A stretch of 64,000 bases of DNA from Bradyrhizobium sp. CCBAU 53421. Its GTDB lineage: Bacteria; Pseudomonadota; Alphaproteobacteria; Rhizobiales; Xanthobacteraceae. The position numbers and the translations under genes were made by a program. A model generated the notes under the pieces. It was not told the origin of the DNA. It saw nothing but the letters and a program-made list of their open reading frames with translations, and made no database searches. Below, piece by piece: positions 37,558 to 45,771 of this stretch. The stretch's first letter is position 1, and every line of letters starts with the position of its first letter. The stretch is from contig NZ_CP030047.1 of assembly GCF_015291625.1 (NCBI RefSeq), forward strand, positions 6,510,001 through 6,574,000, read 5' to 3'.

Positions 37558-38553
37558 ATGTCGATTCCAAGAGCGAAATCGCAGACCAGACGGAAACAGC
37601 CGGCCTACGCGCTGATCAAGAGCGCGTTGGCGAGGCACATTCGGGCCGGCAACGTGCCGCCCGGCACGGTTCTCTCCGAATCGGCGGTCGCGACCTTGTT
37701 CGGCTCCAGCCGCTCGCCGGTACGGCAGGCCTTCGAACAGCTCGAGCACATCGGCCTAGTGCGCCGGTTCGACGGGCGCGGCGTCATCGCCGGCAAGCGC
37801 AAGGTCGAACCGCGGCGCGTCCCGATCACGCCGGAGATGTTCGGGCTGACCGACGGCCCGGTCGAGGCCGTGCGCAGCGACGCCTGGGATGCGCTCTATT
37901 ACAAGCTCGAACGCGAGATCATTTACCGGTCGCTGTTCGGACGCTTCCGCGTCAGCGAGCTCGCATTGGCGCGGCACTTCCGGGTCGGGCGCACGGTTGC
38001 GCGCAATTTGCTGCTACGGGCGCAGGCGATCGGAATCCTTGAGAAAGGCGCCAAGGCGCACTGGTATGTCGTGCCACTCGACGAGGATCGGGTCCGCGAC
38101 ATCTTCGAGGTGCGGGCAACCCTCGAGCCACTGCTGTTGAAATCGGCCACCGCAAGGATTCCGGCGGCGCTGCTCGACCGCATGGCGGAGCGGCTGCGCG
38201 AGGGAATTGAGTACCGCGAGCGCGTCGGTGTCGGCGAGCTCGACGAGATCGAGGGCGATCTTCATATCCGCTGCCTGGGTTACGGCATCAATCGCGAGAT
38301 GATCGAAGCCCTCAAGCGCACCCACTGCGCATTTGTGATCGGCAAGCACATCCAGGTGGCACTGACCGCGCCGCAGATCGATTCCTTCATGGACGAGCAT
38401 CTGGTGATCATCGAGGCATTGCGCGCCCGCGACGGCGATGCGGCCGCCGCGACCTTGCGCCGCCATATCGAATGGTCTCACTCCAAGGTCGCCGGCTGGA
38501 TCGCCGAATTCCGCGCCATCAACGTGATCTCGCGCGTGCCCTACATGGCCTGA
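37558..38553 (+). CDS. GntR/FCD-family regulator with two predicted winged-helix domains
   Basis: 331 residues. Residues about 16-79 form a GntR winged helix (ALIKSALARHIRAGNVPPG, SESAVATLFGSSRSPVRQAF). A second, similar segment lies at about 112-175 (LEREIIYRSLFGRFRVSEL, LARHFRVGRTVARNLLL). From about 180 is an FCD-type effector domain (VRDIFEVRATLEPLLL ... DEHLVIIEALRARDGDAAAATLRRHI). It probably senses a small organic acid and controls the divergent ABC/catabolic operon. The start is taken as ATG 37558; ATG 37516 and 37456 are in frame, and none has a strong RBS. The doubled DNA-binding region is unusual. Confidence 0.82.
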   Translation: MSIPRAKSQTRRKQPAYALIKSALARHIRAGNVPPGTVLSESAVATLFGSSRSPVRQAFEQLEHIGLVRRFDGRGVIAGKRKVEPRRVPITPEMFGLTDGPVEAVRSDAWDALYYKLEREIIYRSLFGRFRVSELALARHFRVGRTVARNLLLRAQAIGILEKGAKAHWYVVPLDEDRVRDIFEVRATLEPLLLKSATARIPAALLDRMAERLREGIEYRERVGVGELDEIEGDLHIRCLGYGINREMIEALKRTHCAFVIGKHIQVALTAPQIDSFMDEHLVIIEALRARDGDAAAATLRRHIEWSHSKVAGWIAEFRAINVISRVPYMA

Positions 38554-38578
38554 GCGGGATCGCCGTACGACGCCCCGG

Positions 38579-39112
38579 CTACTCGTCAGCCTCGACCGCG
38601 GCATCATCGGCCGAGTTCATTCCGGCGAGACTGGCTTCCAGCATACCCAGCATTTCGTGAAGCTCCACAAGCTTGCGCGCGCCATATCGCCGCGTGATCT
38701 CGGCGTAGATCGCTTCCGACGTCGGTGCCACCGCCTCGATCAGCTTCAACCCCTTGGCCGAGATCGAAACCACTGCACGCCGCCCGTCGTTCTCCGCCGC
38801 CTTGCGCTCGATTAACGCGCGGGCCTCGAGATCGCGCAGGATACGCGAGAGGCTCGGGCCGAGCAGAAACGCCACGCGGGCGAGCTCGGTGACCTCGATC
38901 TCGTCGACTGCAGTGAGCGCGCGCAGGATCCGCCACTGCTGCTCGGTCAGGCCGTGATTGCGCAGCGACGGCCGGAATTGCCGCATCACCGCCTCGCGCG
39001 CACGGAGCAGCGACATCGGCAGCGAGCGCGAAAATTCGCGCATCGGGGTGCGTCGCGCCGACGCATCGTCGCCTTCCCCGGATCGCATCTCGTCCAATTT
39101 CTTGCGCGCCAT
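38579..39112 (-). CDS. hpaR: MarR-family regulator HpaR of homoprotocatechuate degradation
   Basis: 177 residues with a MarR winged helix: REFSRSLPMSLLRAREAVMRQFRP, TEQQWRILRALTAVDEIEVTELA, LLGPSLSRILRDLEARALI, then the wing DGRRAVVSIS. The sequence is like HpaR, the repressor of the hpa meta-cleavage operon released by 4-hydroxyphenylacetate or homoprotocatechuate. Divergent from hpaH with 110 bases between, holding a perfect 12-bp palindrome. It carries about 20 extra charged residues at the N-terminus; an internal ATG (MREFSRS) is an alternative start. Its 3' end faces the GntR gene. Confidence 0.88.
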   Translation of the reverse strand: MARKKLDEMRSGEGDDASARRTPMREFSRSLPMSLLRAREAVMRQFRPSLRNHGLTEQQWRILRALTAVDEIEVTELARVAFLLGPSLSRILRDLEARALIERKAAENDGRRAVVSISAKGLKLIEAVAPTSEAIYAEITRRYGARKLVELHEMLGMLEASLAGMNSADDAAVEADE

Positions 39113-39177
39113 GACCTAATCCACCGCCGCAAACTTTTGCACCGCAGCATGCCCTGATTCAGTTTGCGGGAATTCAC

Positions 39178-39189
39178 TTAACATGTTAA
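39178..39189. promoter_or_regulatory. Candidate HpaR operator, perfect 12-bp palindrome
   Basis: TTAACATGTTAA in the hpaR-hpaH divergent gap, about 33 bases before the hpaH start. AT-rich palindromes of this size are typical MarR-family targets, and the position would allow repression of both directions. Confidence 0.6.
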
Positions 39190-39222
39190 TCATCTCCCGA
39201 CATCCACTTTTGTGTAGCACGC

Positions 39223-40029
39223 ATGGCCCTCTCCAAGGACGATATCCGCGCTGCCGCCGAACGGCTCGACGGTGCGGAAAAGACCCGCAAGCAAATCCGC
39301 CAGCTCTCGCTGGAATACCCCCGTATTACCCTCGAAGACGCGTACGCGATTCAGAAGGCCTGGGTCGAGATGAAGGTGGCGCAGGGGCGCGTCGTCAAGG
39401 GACACAAGATCGGCCTGACCTCGAAGGCAATGCAGAGCGCGCTCAATATCGACGAGCCAGACTCGGGCATCCTGCTCGACGACATGTTCTTTGCCGATGG
39501 CGGCCTGGTGCCGACCGACCGCTTCATCGCAACCCGCGTCGAGGCCGAGCTAGCCTTCGTGATGAAGCATCGCCTCACGGGGCCGAACTGCACGCTGTTC
39601 GACGTGCTCAACGCCACCGACTTCGTGGTGCCGGCGCTGGAGATCCTGGATACGCGGGTCGAGCGGGTCGATCCCGAGACCAAGGCGACGCGCAAGATCT
39701 TCGACACCATCGCCGACAACGCCGCCAATGCCGGCATCGTGCTCGGCGGCCGGCCGATCCGCCCGCTGGAAGCCGATCTGCGCTGGATCGGCGCGCTGTG
39801 CTTCCGCAACGGCCAGCTCGAGGAAACCGGTTTGGCCGCCGGCGTGTTGAATCATCCGGCGACCGCGGTCGCGTGGCTCGCCAACAAGATCGCCCCGAAC
39901 GGGCTGGCGCTGGAGGCCGGACAAATCGTGCTGGCAGGCTCCTTCATCCGTCCGATCGAGACCCGCAAGGGCGACACCATCCAGGCCGACTACGGACCCT
40001 ACGGTTCCGTGAGCTGCTACTTCGCCTGA
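39223..40029 (+). CDS. hpaH: 2-oxo-hept-4-ene-1,7-dioate hydratase HpaH
   Basis: 268 residues of the 2-hydroxypentadienoate hydratase/FAH-like superfamily; adds water to 2-oxohept-4-ene-1,7-dioate late in homoprotocatechuate breakdown. Characteristic stretches: VVKGHKIGLTSKAMQ, EPDSGILLDDMFF, RVEAELAFVMKHRL, DNAANAGIVLGGRP and LAGSFIRPIETRKGD. First gene of the hpa operon (H-F-E-D). The ATG at 39223 is preceded by a weak RBS; the candidate HpaR operator lies just upstream. Confidence 0.92.
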   Translation: MALSKDDIRAAAERLDGAEKTRKQIRQLSLEYPRITLEDAYAIQKAWVEMKVAQGRVVKGHKIGLTSKAMQSALNIDEPDSGILLDDMFFADGGLVPTDRFIATRVEAELAFVMKHRLTGPNCTLFDVLNATDFVVPALEILDTRVERVDPETKATRKIFDTIADNAANAGIVLGGRPIRPLEADLRWIGALCFRNGQLEETGLAAGVLNHPATAVAWLANKIAPNGLALEAGQIVLAGSFIRPIETRKGDTIQADYGPYGSVSCYFA

Positions 40030-40050
40030 CGCACTTAGCAGGAGCGCTGC

Positions 40051-40449
40051 ATGCCGCATTTCACGATTGAATACTCCGCCAATCTCGACGATCTCGTCGA
40101 CATGGGCGCGACCGTCGAGCTGGTCCGCAAGGCTGCGGTCGAGACCGGCATCTTCCCGCTCGGCGGCATCCGGGTCCGCGCCATCAGATGCGAGCACTAC
40201 GCGATCGCCGACGGCCGCAGGAATTACGGCTTCCTCGACATGGTGCTCCGCCTCGGCGAAGGCCGTGACCTCGCCACCCGCAAGAAGGCCGGCGAGCACG
40301 TCTTCAAGTTGCTGTCGGCCCATCTCGATCCGGTATTCTCCAAAGCCAAGTTCGCGCTGTCGTTCGACATGCAGATCAACGACAAGGAGACTAGCTGGAA
40401 ACGCAACAACATCCACGACGCACTGAAGGTGGAGACGGTCAATGGATAA
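40051..40449 (+). CDS. hpaF: 5-carboxymethyl-2-hydroxymuconate isomerase HpaF
   Basis: 132 residues of the tautomerase superfamily. After removal of Met1, the N-terminal proline (MPHFTIEYS) is the catalytic base. Converts 5-carboxymethyl-2-hydroxymuconate to its 3-ene-2-oxo isomer. GGIRVRAIRCEHYAIADG and FALSFDMQINDKETSWK match the family. The RBS is AGGAG at 40040-40044. It overlaps hpaE by 8 bases (40442-40449). Confidence 0.92.
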   Translation: MPHFTIEYSANLDDLVDMGATVELVRKAAVETGIFPLGGIRVRAIRCEHYAIADGRRNYGFLDMVLRLGEGRDLATRKKAGEHVFKLLSAHLDPVFSKAKFALSFDMQINDKETSWKRNNIHDALKVETVNG

Positions 40450-41986
40450 AGCCACCCCGAAATCCACAGCCGACGTATTCCAGGCCAACCGCGATCGCGC
40501 CGGTCCTTTGCTGACAAAATTGAAAGCCGAAGGCATCGGCCATGTGATCGACGGCAAGGTCGTGCCGGCGGCTTCCGGCCAGACCTTTGAGACGAAGTCG
40601 CCTGTTGACGGCACGGTGCTGGCGACTGTCGCGCGCGGCAACGCCGAGGATATCGACCGTGCCGCGACCGCTGCGTCCAAGGCCTTCAAGGCCTGGCGCG
40701 ACATGCCGGCGGCGCAGCGGCGCAAGCTGCTGCATCGCGTGGCCGACGCGATCGAGGAGCGCGCCGACGACATCGCCGTGCTCGAATGCATCGACACCGG
40801 CCAGGCGCACCGCTTCATGGCCAAGGCCGCGATCCGCGCCGCGGAGAATTTCCGCTTCTTCGCCGACAAATGCGGCGAGGCCCGCGACGGCCTCAACACG
40901 CCCTCGGACGAGCACTGGAACATCTCGACCCGCGTGCCGATCGGCCCGGTCGGCGTGATCACGCCGTGGAACACGCCGTTCATGCTCTCGACCTGGAAGA
41001 TCGCCCCGGCGCTCGCGGCCGGTTGCACAGTGGTGCACAAGCCGGCGGAATGGTCGCCGGTAACCGCCGATCTGCTGGTCAAACTCGCAAAACAGGCCGG
41101 CATCCCCGACGGGGTCTTCAATACCGTGCACGGCTTCGGCGAGGACGCCGGTAAGGCGCTGACCGAGCACCCCGCGATCAAGGCGATCGGCTTCGTCGGC
41201 GAGAGCTCGACGGGCTCCGCGATCATGGCGCAGGGCGCGCCGACCCTGAAGCGGGTGCATTTCGAGCTCGGCGGCAAGAACCCGGTGATCGTGTTCGACG
41301 ACGCCGACCTCGACCGCGCGCTCGACGCCGTCGTGTTCATGATCTACTCGCTCAACGGCGAGCGCTGCACGTCGTCAAGCCGCTTGCTGGTTCAACAAGG
41401 TATCGCCGACAAATTCATCGAGAAGCTGACCGCTCGGGTGAAGGCGCTCAAGGTCGGTCACCCCCTCGATCCCGCAACCGAGATCGGGCCGCTGATCCAC
41501 GAGCGGCACCTGGCCAAGGTCTGCAGCTATTTCGAGGTCGCACAGAAGGACGGCGCGACGATCGCGGTCGGTGGCAAGCCGCATGACGGCCCCGGCGGCG
41601 GACATTATGTGCAGCCAACGCTGGTGACCGGCGCCAACGCGACCATGCGCGTCGCACAGGAAGAGGTGTTCGGCCCGTTCCTGACCGTGATCCCGTTCAA
41701 GGACGAGCAAGAGGCGATCGAGATCGCCAATGGCGTGCAATACGGCCTGACCGGCTATGTCTGGACCGGCGAGATGGGCCGCGCGCTCCGCGTCGCCGAT
41801 GCACTGGAAGCCGGCATGATCTGGCTCAACTCGGAAAACGTCCGCCATCTGCCGACCCCGTTCGGCGGCATGAAAGCCTCCGGCATCGGCCGCGACGGCG
41901 GCGACTACTCGTTCGACTTCTACATGGAAACCAAGCATGTCTCGCTCGCGCGCGGGACGCACAAGATTCAGAAACTGGGAATTTGA
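40442..41986 (+). CDS. hpaE: 5-carboxymethyl-2-hydroxymuconate semialdehyde dehydrogenase HpaE
   Basis: 514-residue NAD-dependent aldehyde dehydrogenase that oxidises the ring-cleavage semialdehyde to 5-carboxymethyl-2-hydroxymuconate. The active site is complete: N177 in VITPWNTPF, E275 in HFELGGKNP and C309 in NGERCTSSSR. The C-terminus GGDYSFDFYMETKHVSLA is typical of the HpaE group. Co-translated with hpaF (8-base overlap); a palindromic repeat separates it from hpaD. Confidence 0.93.
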   Translation: MDKATPKSTADVFQANRDRAGPLLTKLKAEGIGHVIDGKVVPAASGQTFETKSPVDGTVLATVARGNAEDIDRAATAASKAFKAWRDMPAAQRRKLLHRVADAIEERADDIAVLECIDTGQAHRFMAKAAIRAAENFRFFADKCGEARDGLNTPSDEHWNISTRVPIGPVGVITPWNTPFMLSTWKIAPALAAGCTVVHKPAEWSPVTADLLVKLAKQAGIPDGVFNTVHGFGEDAGKALTEHPAIKAIGFVGESSTGSAIMAQGAPTLKRVHFELGGKNPVIVFDDADLDRALDAVVFMIYSLNGERCTSSSRLLVQQGIADKFIEKLTARVKALKVGHPLDPATEIGPLIHERHLAKVCSYFEVAQKDGATIAVGGKPHDGPGGGHYVQPTLVTGANATMRVAQEEVFGPFLTVIPFKDEQEAIEIANGVQYGLTGYVWTGEMGRALRVADALEAGMIWLNSENVRHLPTPFGGMKASGIGRDGGDYSFDFYMETKHVSLARGTHKIQKLGI

Positions 41987-41993
41987 TTGCACG

Positions 41994-42071
41994 TCGTTCC
42001 GGGGCGGCGCGTAGCGGCGAACCCGGAACCTCGAGATTCCGGGCTCTCGCTTCGCGAGCCCCGGAATGACG
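41994..42071. repeat. Dispersed palindromic repeat between hpaE and hpaD
   Basis: A cruciform-like element with outer arms CGTTCCGGGGC (41994-42005 region) and GCCCCGGAATGACG (to 42071), and inner inverted repeats including CCCGGAA/TTCCGGG. It fills the hpaE-hpaD spacer inside the operon. No second copy of this family is in the window. Confidence 0.7.
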
Positions 42072-42094
42072 AACAAAATTGAGGGGAAACACCG

Positions 42095-43078
42095 ATGCCC
42101 GTTCCGACACACGTCTTCGATCCGCCGTTCAACATCATCCGCTGCAGCCATGCCGTGCTCGACGTCACGGACCTGGAGAAGAGCGCCGCCTTCTACGAAA
42201 AGACCGTCGGCCTCCACATCGAGGACCGCGACGACAAGTCGGTCTATCTGCGGGCCAGCGAGGAGCACCAGCATCACTCGGTGGTGCTGCGCAAGGCCGC
42301 GAAGGCCGCCTGCAACCGGCTCGGCTTCAAGGTCGGCAATGACGGCGACCTCGACAAGGCAGCCGCCTTCTGCTCCGAGAACGGCATCGCCTACGCTTTC
42401 GTCGACCAGCCGTTCCAGGGCCGCACGCTGCAGTTCACCGATCCGTTCGGCTTCCAGATCGAGCTCTACGCCACGATGGAGAAGCGCCCGCATCTGTTGC
42501 GGCGCTACGATCTCTACAAGGGCTGCCATCCGCAGCGGCTCGACCATTTTAATGTGTTCGCCGCCGAGGTGCAGGACACCGTCGACTTCTACGCCCGGCT
42601 CGGTTTCCGCCTCACCGAATATGCCGAGGAGGACGGCGACCAGGGGCGCATCGCCGCCGCCTGGATGCATCGCAAGGGCAATGTCCACGACTTCGCCATC
42701 ACCAACGGCCGTGGCCCGCGCCTGCACCACATCGCCTATTGGGTGCCGACCGCGATGAACATCGTGCATCTCTGCGACGTGATGGCCTCTTCCGGTTTCC
42801 TCAAGAATATCGAGCGCGGCCCGGGCCGACACGGCATCTCCAACGCCTTCTTCCTCTACATCCGCGATCCCGACGGCCACCGCATCGAGCTCTACACCAG
42901 CGACTATTTCACCGGCGATCACGACCACGAGCCGCTGCGCTGGTCGCTGCGCGATCCGCGCCGCCAGACGCTGTGGGGGGCGCCGGCGCCGCGCTCCTGG
43001 TTCGAGGAAGGCTCGACCTTCGCCGGCCAGGCGGTGCGCGAGCCGCGCTTCGTCGCCGACGTGCTGGTCGCGGATTAG
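42095..43078 (+). CDS. hpaD: 3,4-dihydroxyphenylacetate 2,3-dioxygenase HpaD (type I extradiol)
   Basis: Opens the homoprotocatechuate ring next to the hydroxyls. 327 residues with two vicinal-oxygen-chelate domains: the N-terminal one at about 12-130 and the catalytic one at about 145-275. Probable metal ligands are H151 (RLDHFNVF), H212 (RLHHIAYW) and E265 (GHRIELYTSDY); the spacing resembles the known H/H/E triad of this enzyme. The glyoxalase-fold type differs from the LigB-type HpaD of enterics. RBS GAGGGGAAA. A repeat lies on each side. Confidence 0.9.
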   Translation: MPVPTHVFDPPFNIIRCSHAVLDVTDLEKSAAFYEKTVGLHIEDRDDKSVYLRASEEHQHHSVVLRKAAKAACNRLGFKVGNDGDLDKAAAFCSENGIAYAFVDQPFQGRTLQFTDPFGFQIELYATMEKRPHLLRRYDLYKGCHPQRLDHFNVFAAEVQDTVDFYARLGFRLTEYAEEDGDQGRIAAAWMHRKGNVHDFAITNGRGPRLHHIAYWVPTAMNIVHLCDVMASSGFLKNIERGPGRHGISNAFFLYIRDPDGHRIELYTSDYFTGDHDHEPLRWSLRDPRRQTLWGAPAPRSWFEEGSTFAGQAVREPRFVADVLVAD

Positions 43079-43096
43079 TGCACGCCTCCATCCACT

Positions 43097-43225
43097 CGTC
43101 GTCCCTGCGAAAGCAGGGACCCATCACCACAGAACCCCGTTGCTGCCAAGATCGTCGCTCCGCGTGCCATAATGTGAGGCCTGTGGTTATGGGTCCCGGC
43201 TCGCGCTTCGCTTGGCCGGGACGAC
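43097..43225. repeat. Composite palindromic repeat, two hairpins in inverted orientation
   Basis: Left hairpin CGTCGTCCCTGC GAAA GCAGGGACCCAT (43097-43122); right inverted copy from GTGGTTATGGGTCCCGG to CCGGGACGAC (43183-43225), with an extra stem-loop of GCGCTTCGC type inside. Same architecture as 28846-28962 and 59525-59645. Lies in the hpaD-FAH gap. Confidence 0.85.
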
Positions 43226-43244
43226 ATCAAGAATTGGATCGCTA

Positions 43245-44117
43245 ATGTCAGCCCCTCGCCTCGCCACCTATTCCATCAACGGCGCGACCGGCTACGGCGC
43301 CGTCACCGACACCGGCATCGTCGACCTCTCCTCGCGCTTCGCCAAGGACTATCCGACATTGCGCGAGGCGATCGCCGCTGGCGCGCTGACGAGGCTCGTG
43401 GAGGATGCGGCCACACGCGCGCCCGACCACGCGCTCGACGCGGTCACCTGGCAGCCGCCTATCCCGGCGCCGGACAAGATCATCTGCATCGGCGTCAACT
43501 ATCCAGACCGCAATGCCGAGTACAAGGACGGCTCGGATGCGCCGAAATATCCCAGCATGTTCCTGCGGGTGCCGCGCTCCTTCGTCGGCCACGAGACGCC
43601 GGTGGTGCGGCCGCGCATCTCGCCGCAGCTCGACTATGAGGGCGAGCTGGTGCTGGTGATCGGCAAGGCCGGCCGGCACATCGCCGAAAGCGCCGCGCTC
43701 GATCACATCGCCGCGATCACGCTCTGCAACGAGGGCACCATCCGCGACTGGGTGCGCCACGCCAAGTTCAACGTCACCCAGGGCAAGAACTTCGATTCCA
43801 CCGGCAGTCTAGGCCCGTGGATCGTGCCCTACACCAGCGAAGCGCAGATCGCCGACATCCGACTGACCACGCGGGTCAACGGCGAAGTCAGGCAGGACGA
43901 CCGCACCTCACGCTTGATCTTCGGCTTCCGCTACCTCATCAACTACATCTCGACCTTCACGACGCTGGTTCCCGGCGATATCATCGTCACGGGCACTCCG
44001 ACCGGCGCAGGTGCGCGGTTCGATCCGCCGCGCTATCTGAAGCCCGGCGATGTCGTCGAGGTCGAGGCCGAAGGCGTCGGCATCCTGCGCAACGGCGTCG
44101 TCGACGAAGCCAGCTAA
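43245..44117 (+). CDS. Fumarylacetoacetate hydrolase-family protein (probable HpaG role)
   Basis: 290 residues with a single FAH catalytic domain: IICIGVNYPDRNAE, RPRISPQLDYEGELVLVIGK (metal-binding Glu pair), NEGTIRDWVRHAK, PGDIIVTGTPTGAG and EVEAEGVGILRN. In this operon the missing step is decarboxylation of 5-oxopent-3-ene-1,2,5-tricarboxylate, which HpaG (two FAH domains in enterics) performs; a single-domain protein could do it as a dimer. That assignment is inference from context. The start is ATG 43245; an upstream ATG at 43212 lies in the repeat. It precedes the TPP enzyme by 25 bases. Confidence 0.85.
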   Translation: MSAPRLATYSINGATGYGAVTDTGIVDLSSRFAKDYPTLREAIAAGALTRLVEDAATRAPDHALDAVTWQPPIPAPDKIICIGVNYPDRNAEYKDGSDAPKYPSMFLRVPRSFVGHETPVVRPRISPQLDYEGELVLVIGKAGRHIAESAALDHIAAITLCNEGTIRDWVRHAKFNVTQGKNFDSTGSLGPWIVPYTSEAQIADIRLTTRVNGEVRQDDRTSRLIFGFRYLINYISTFTTLVPGDIIVTGTPTGAGARFDPPRYLKPGDVVEVEAEGVGILRNGVVDEAS

Positions 44118-44142
44118 CCCCGCAAGCAAAGTGGACAGTGCC

Positions 44143-45771
44143 ATGACCTCAACATCCGGCGGCGAAGCGATCGTCAACGGCCTCGTCGCACACGGCGTCG
44201 ACACCGTATTCGGCCTGCCTGGGGCGCAGATCTATGGCCTGTTCGATGCGCTCCACCAGGCGCAGCTCAAGGTGATTGGCGCCCGGCATGAACAGGCCTG
44301 CGGTTACATGGCGTTCGGCTATGCCCGCTCCTCGGGCAAGCCTGGCGTGTTCAGCGTGGTACCCGGCCCCGGCGTGCTCAACGCCTCAGCGGCGCTGCTG
44401 ACCGCATTCGGCTGCAACGAGCCGGTGCTGTGCCTGACCGGCCAGGTGCCGACGCAATTCCTCGGCAAGGGCCGCGGCCATCTGCACGAGATGCCGGACC
44501 AGCTCGCGACCTTGCGCACCTTCGTGAAATGGGCCGACCGGGTCGAATATCCCGACAACGCCCCCGCGATGGTGTCGCGCGCATTCCAGGAGATGCTGTC
44601 CGGCAGGCGCGGCCCCGCCTCGCTGGAGATGCCGTGGGACGTCTTTACCCAGCGCACCCAGGTTACCCCCGTCAAGCCGTTCGATCCGTTGCCGGCGCCG
44701 CAGCCCGATCCTGATCGCATCAAGGCTGCCGCCGAGCTGATCGCCGGCAGCAAGGCGCCGATGATCTTCGTCGGCAGCGGCGCCATCGAGGCCCGCGAGG
44801 AGATCCTCGAGCTGGCCGAGATGATCGACGCGCCTGTCGTCGCCTTCCGCAGCGGCCGCGGCATCGTCTCCAACGCGCATGAGCTCGGGCTCACGATGGC
44901 CGCGGCCTACAAGCTGTGGCCGAAAACAGATTTGATGATCGGCATTGGCACCCGCATGGAGCTGCCGACGATGTCGCGCTGGCCCTACCAGCCTGCCGGC
45001 CTGAAATGCGTACGGATCGACATCGATCCGGTCGAGCTGCGCCGCTGGCCCGCCGACGCCGGCGTGATCGCGGACGCCAAGGCCGGCACCGCCGATCTCG
45101 TCGCCGCGGTCCGCAAGGCCGGATATAGCAAGACCTCGGGCCGCCGCGCCGCGATCCGCGAGGCAACGGCCGCGACCGAGCAGGAGATCCAGCGTATCCA
45201 GCCGCAGATGGCCTATCTGAAGATCCTGCGCGAGGTGCTGCCGGCCAACGCCATCGTCACTGACGAGCTGTCGCAGGTGGGCTTCGCCTCCTGGTACGGC
45301 TTTCCGATCTACGAGCCGCGCACTTTCGTCACCTCGGGCTATCAGGGCACGCTCGGCTCGGGCTTCCCGACCGCGCTCGGCGCCAAGGTCGCCAATCCGA
45401 ACAAGCCGGTGGTTGCGATCACCGGCGACGGCGGCTTCATGTTCGGCGTCCAGGAGCTCGCCACTGCCGTGCAGTTCAAGATCGGCGTGGTGACGCTGGT
45501 GTTCAACAACAACGCCTATGGCAATGTCCGCCGCGACCAGCGCGAGCGATTTGACGGCCGCGTCGTCGCCTCGGACCTCGTCAACCCTGATTTCGTGAAG
45601 CTCGCGGAGTCCTTCGGCGCAGGCGCCGCGCGCATCACCTCACCCGATCACTTCCGTCCCGTGCTGGAGAAGGCGCTGGCCGACGGCGGGCCTTACGTGA
45701 TCTCGGTGGAAGTGCCGACGGATTCGGAAGTCTCGCCCTGGGCATTCATCCATCCGGCGAGGAACAACTAG
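44143..45771 (+). CDS. Thiamine diphosphate-dependent enzyme, acetolactate synthase-like
   Basis: 542 residues with the three ThDP-enzyme domains: N-terminal PYR (FGLPGAQIYGLFDAL, catalytic E50 in ARHEQACGYMA), central domain (about 190-330) and C-terminal PP domain with the ThDP/Mg motif GDGGFMFGVQELATA ... FNNNAYGN. Related to acetolactate synthase and benzoylformate/phenylpyruvate decarboxylases; the substrate is not clear. Its place behind hpa genes suggests it decarboxylates or ligates an aromatic 2-oxo acid or a 2-oxo product of the pathway. The ATG at 44143 is 25 bases after the FAH stop. Its stop codon overlaps that of the convergent MFS gene. Confidence 0.85.
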   Translation: MTSTSGGEAIVNGLVAHGVDTVFGLPGAQIYGLFDALHQAQLKVIGARHEQACGYMAFGYARSSGKPGVFSVVPGPGVLNASAALLTAFGCNEPVLCLTGQVPTQFLGKGRGHLHEMPDQLATLRTFVKWADRVEYPDNAPAMVSRAFQEMLSGRRGPASLEMPWDVFTQRTQVTPVKPFDPLPAPQPDPDRIKAAAELIAGSKAPMIFVGSGAIEAREEILELAEMIDAPVVAFRSGRGIVSNAHELGLTMAAAYKLWPKTDLMIGIGTRMELPTMSRWPYQPAGLKCVRIDIDPVELRRWPADAGVIADAKAGTADLVAAVRKAGYSKTSGRRAAIREATAATEQEIQRIQPQMAYLKILREVLPANAIVTDELSQVGFASWYGFPIYEPRTFVTSGYQGTLGSGFPTALGAKVANPNKPVVAITGDGGFMFGVQELATAVQFKIGVVTLVFNNNAYGNVRRDQRERFDGRVVASDLVNPDFVKLAESFGAGAARITSPDHFRPVLEKALADGGPYVISVEVPTDSEVSPWAFIHPARNN

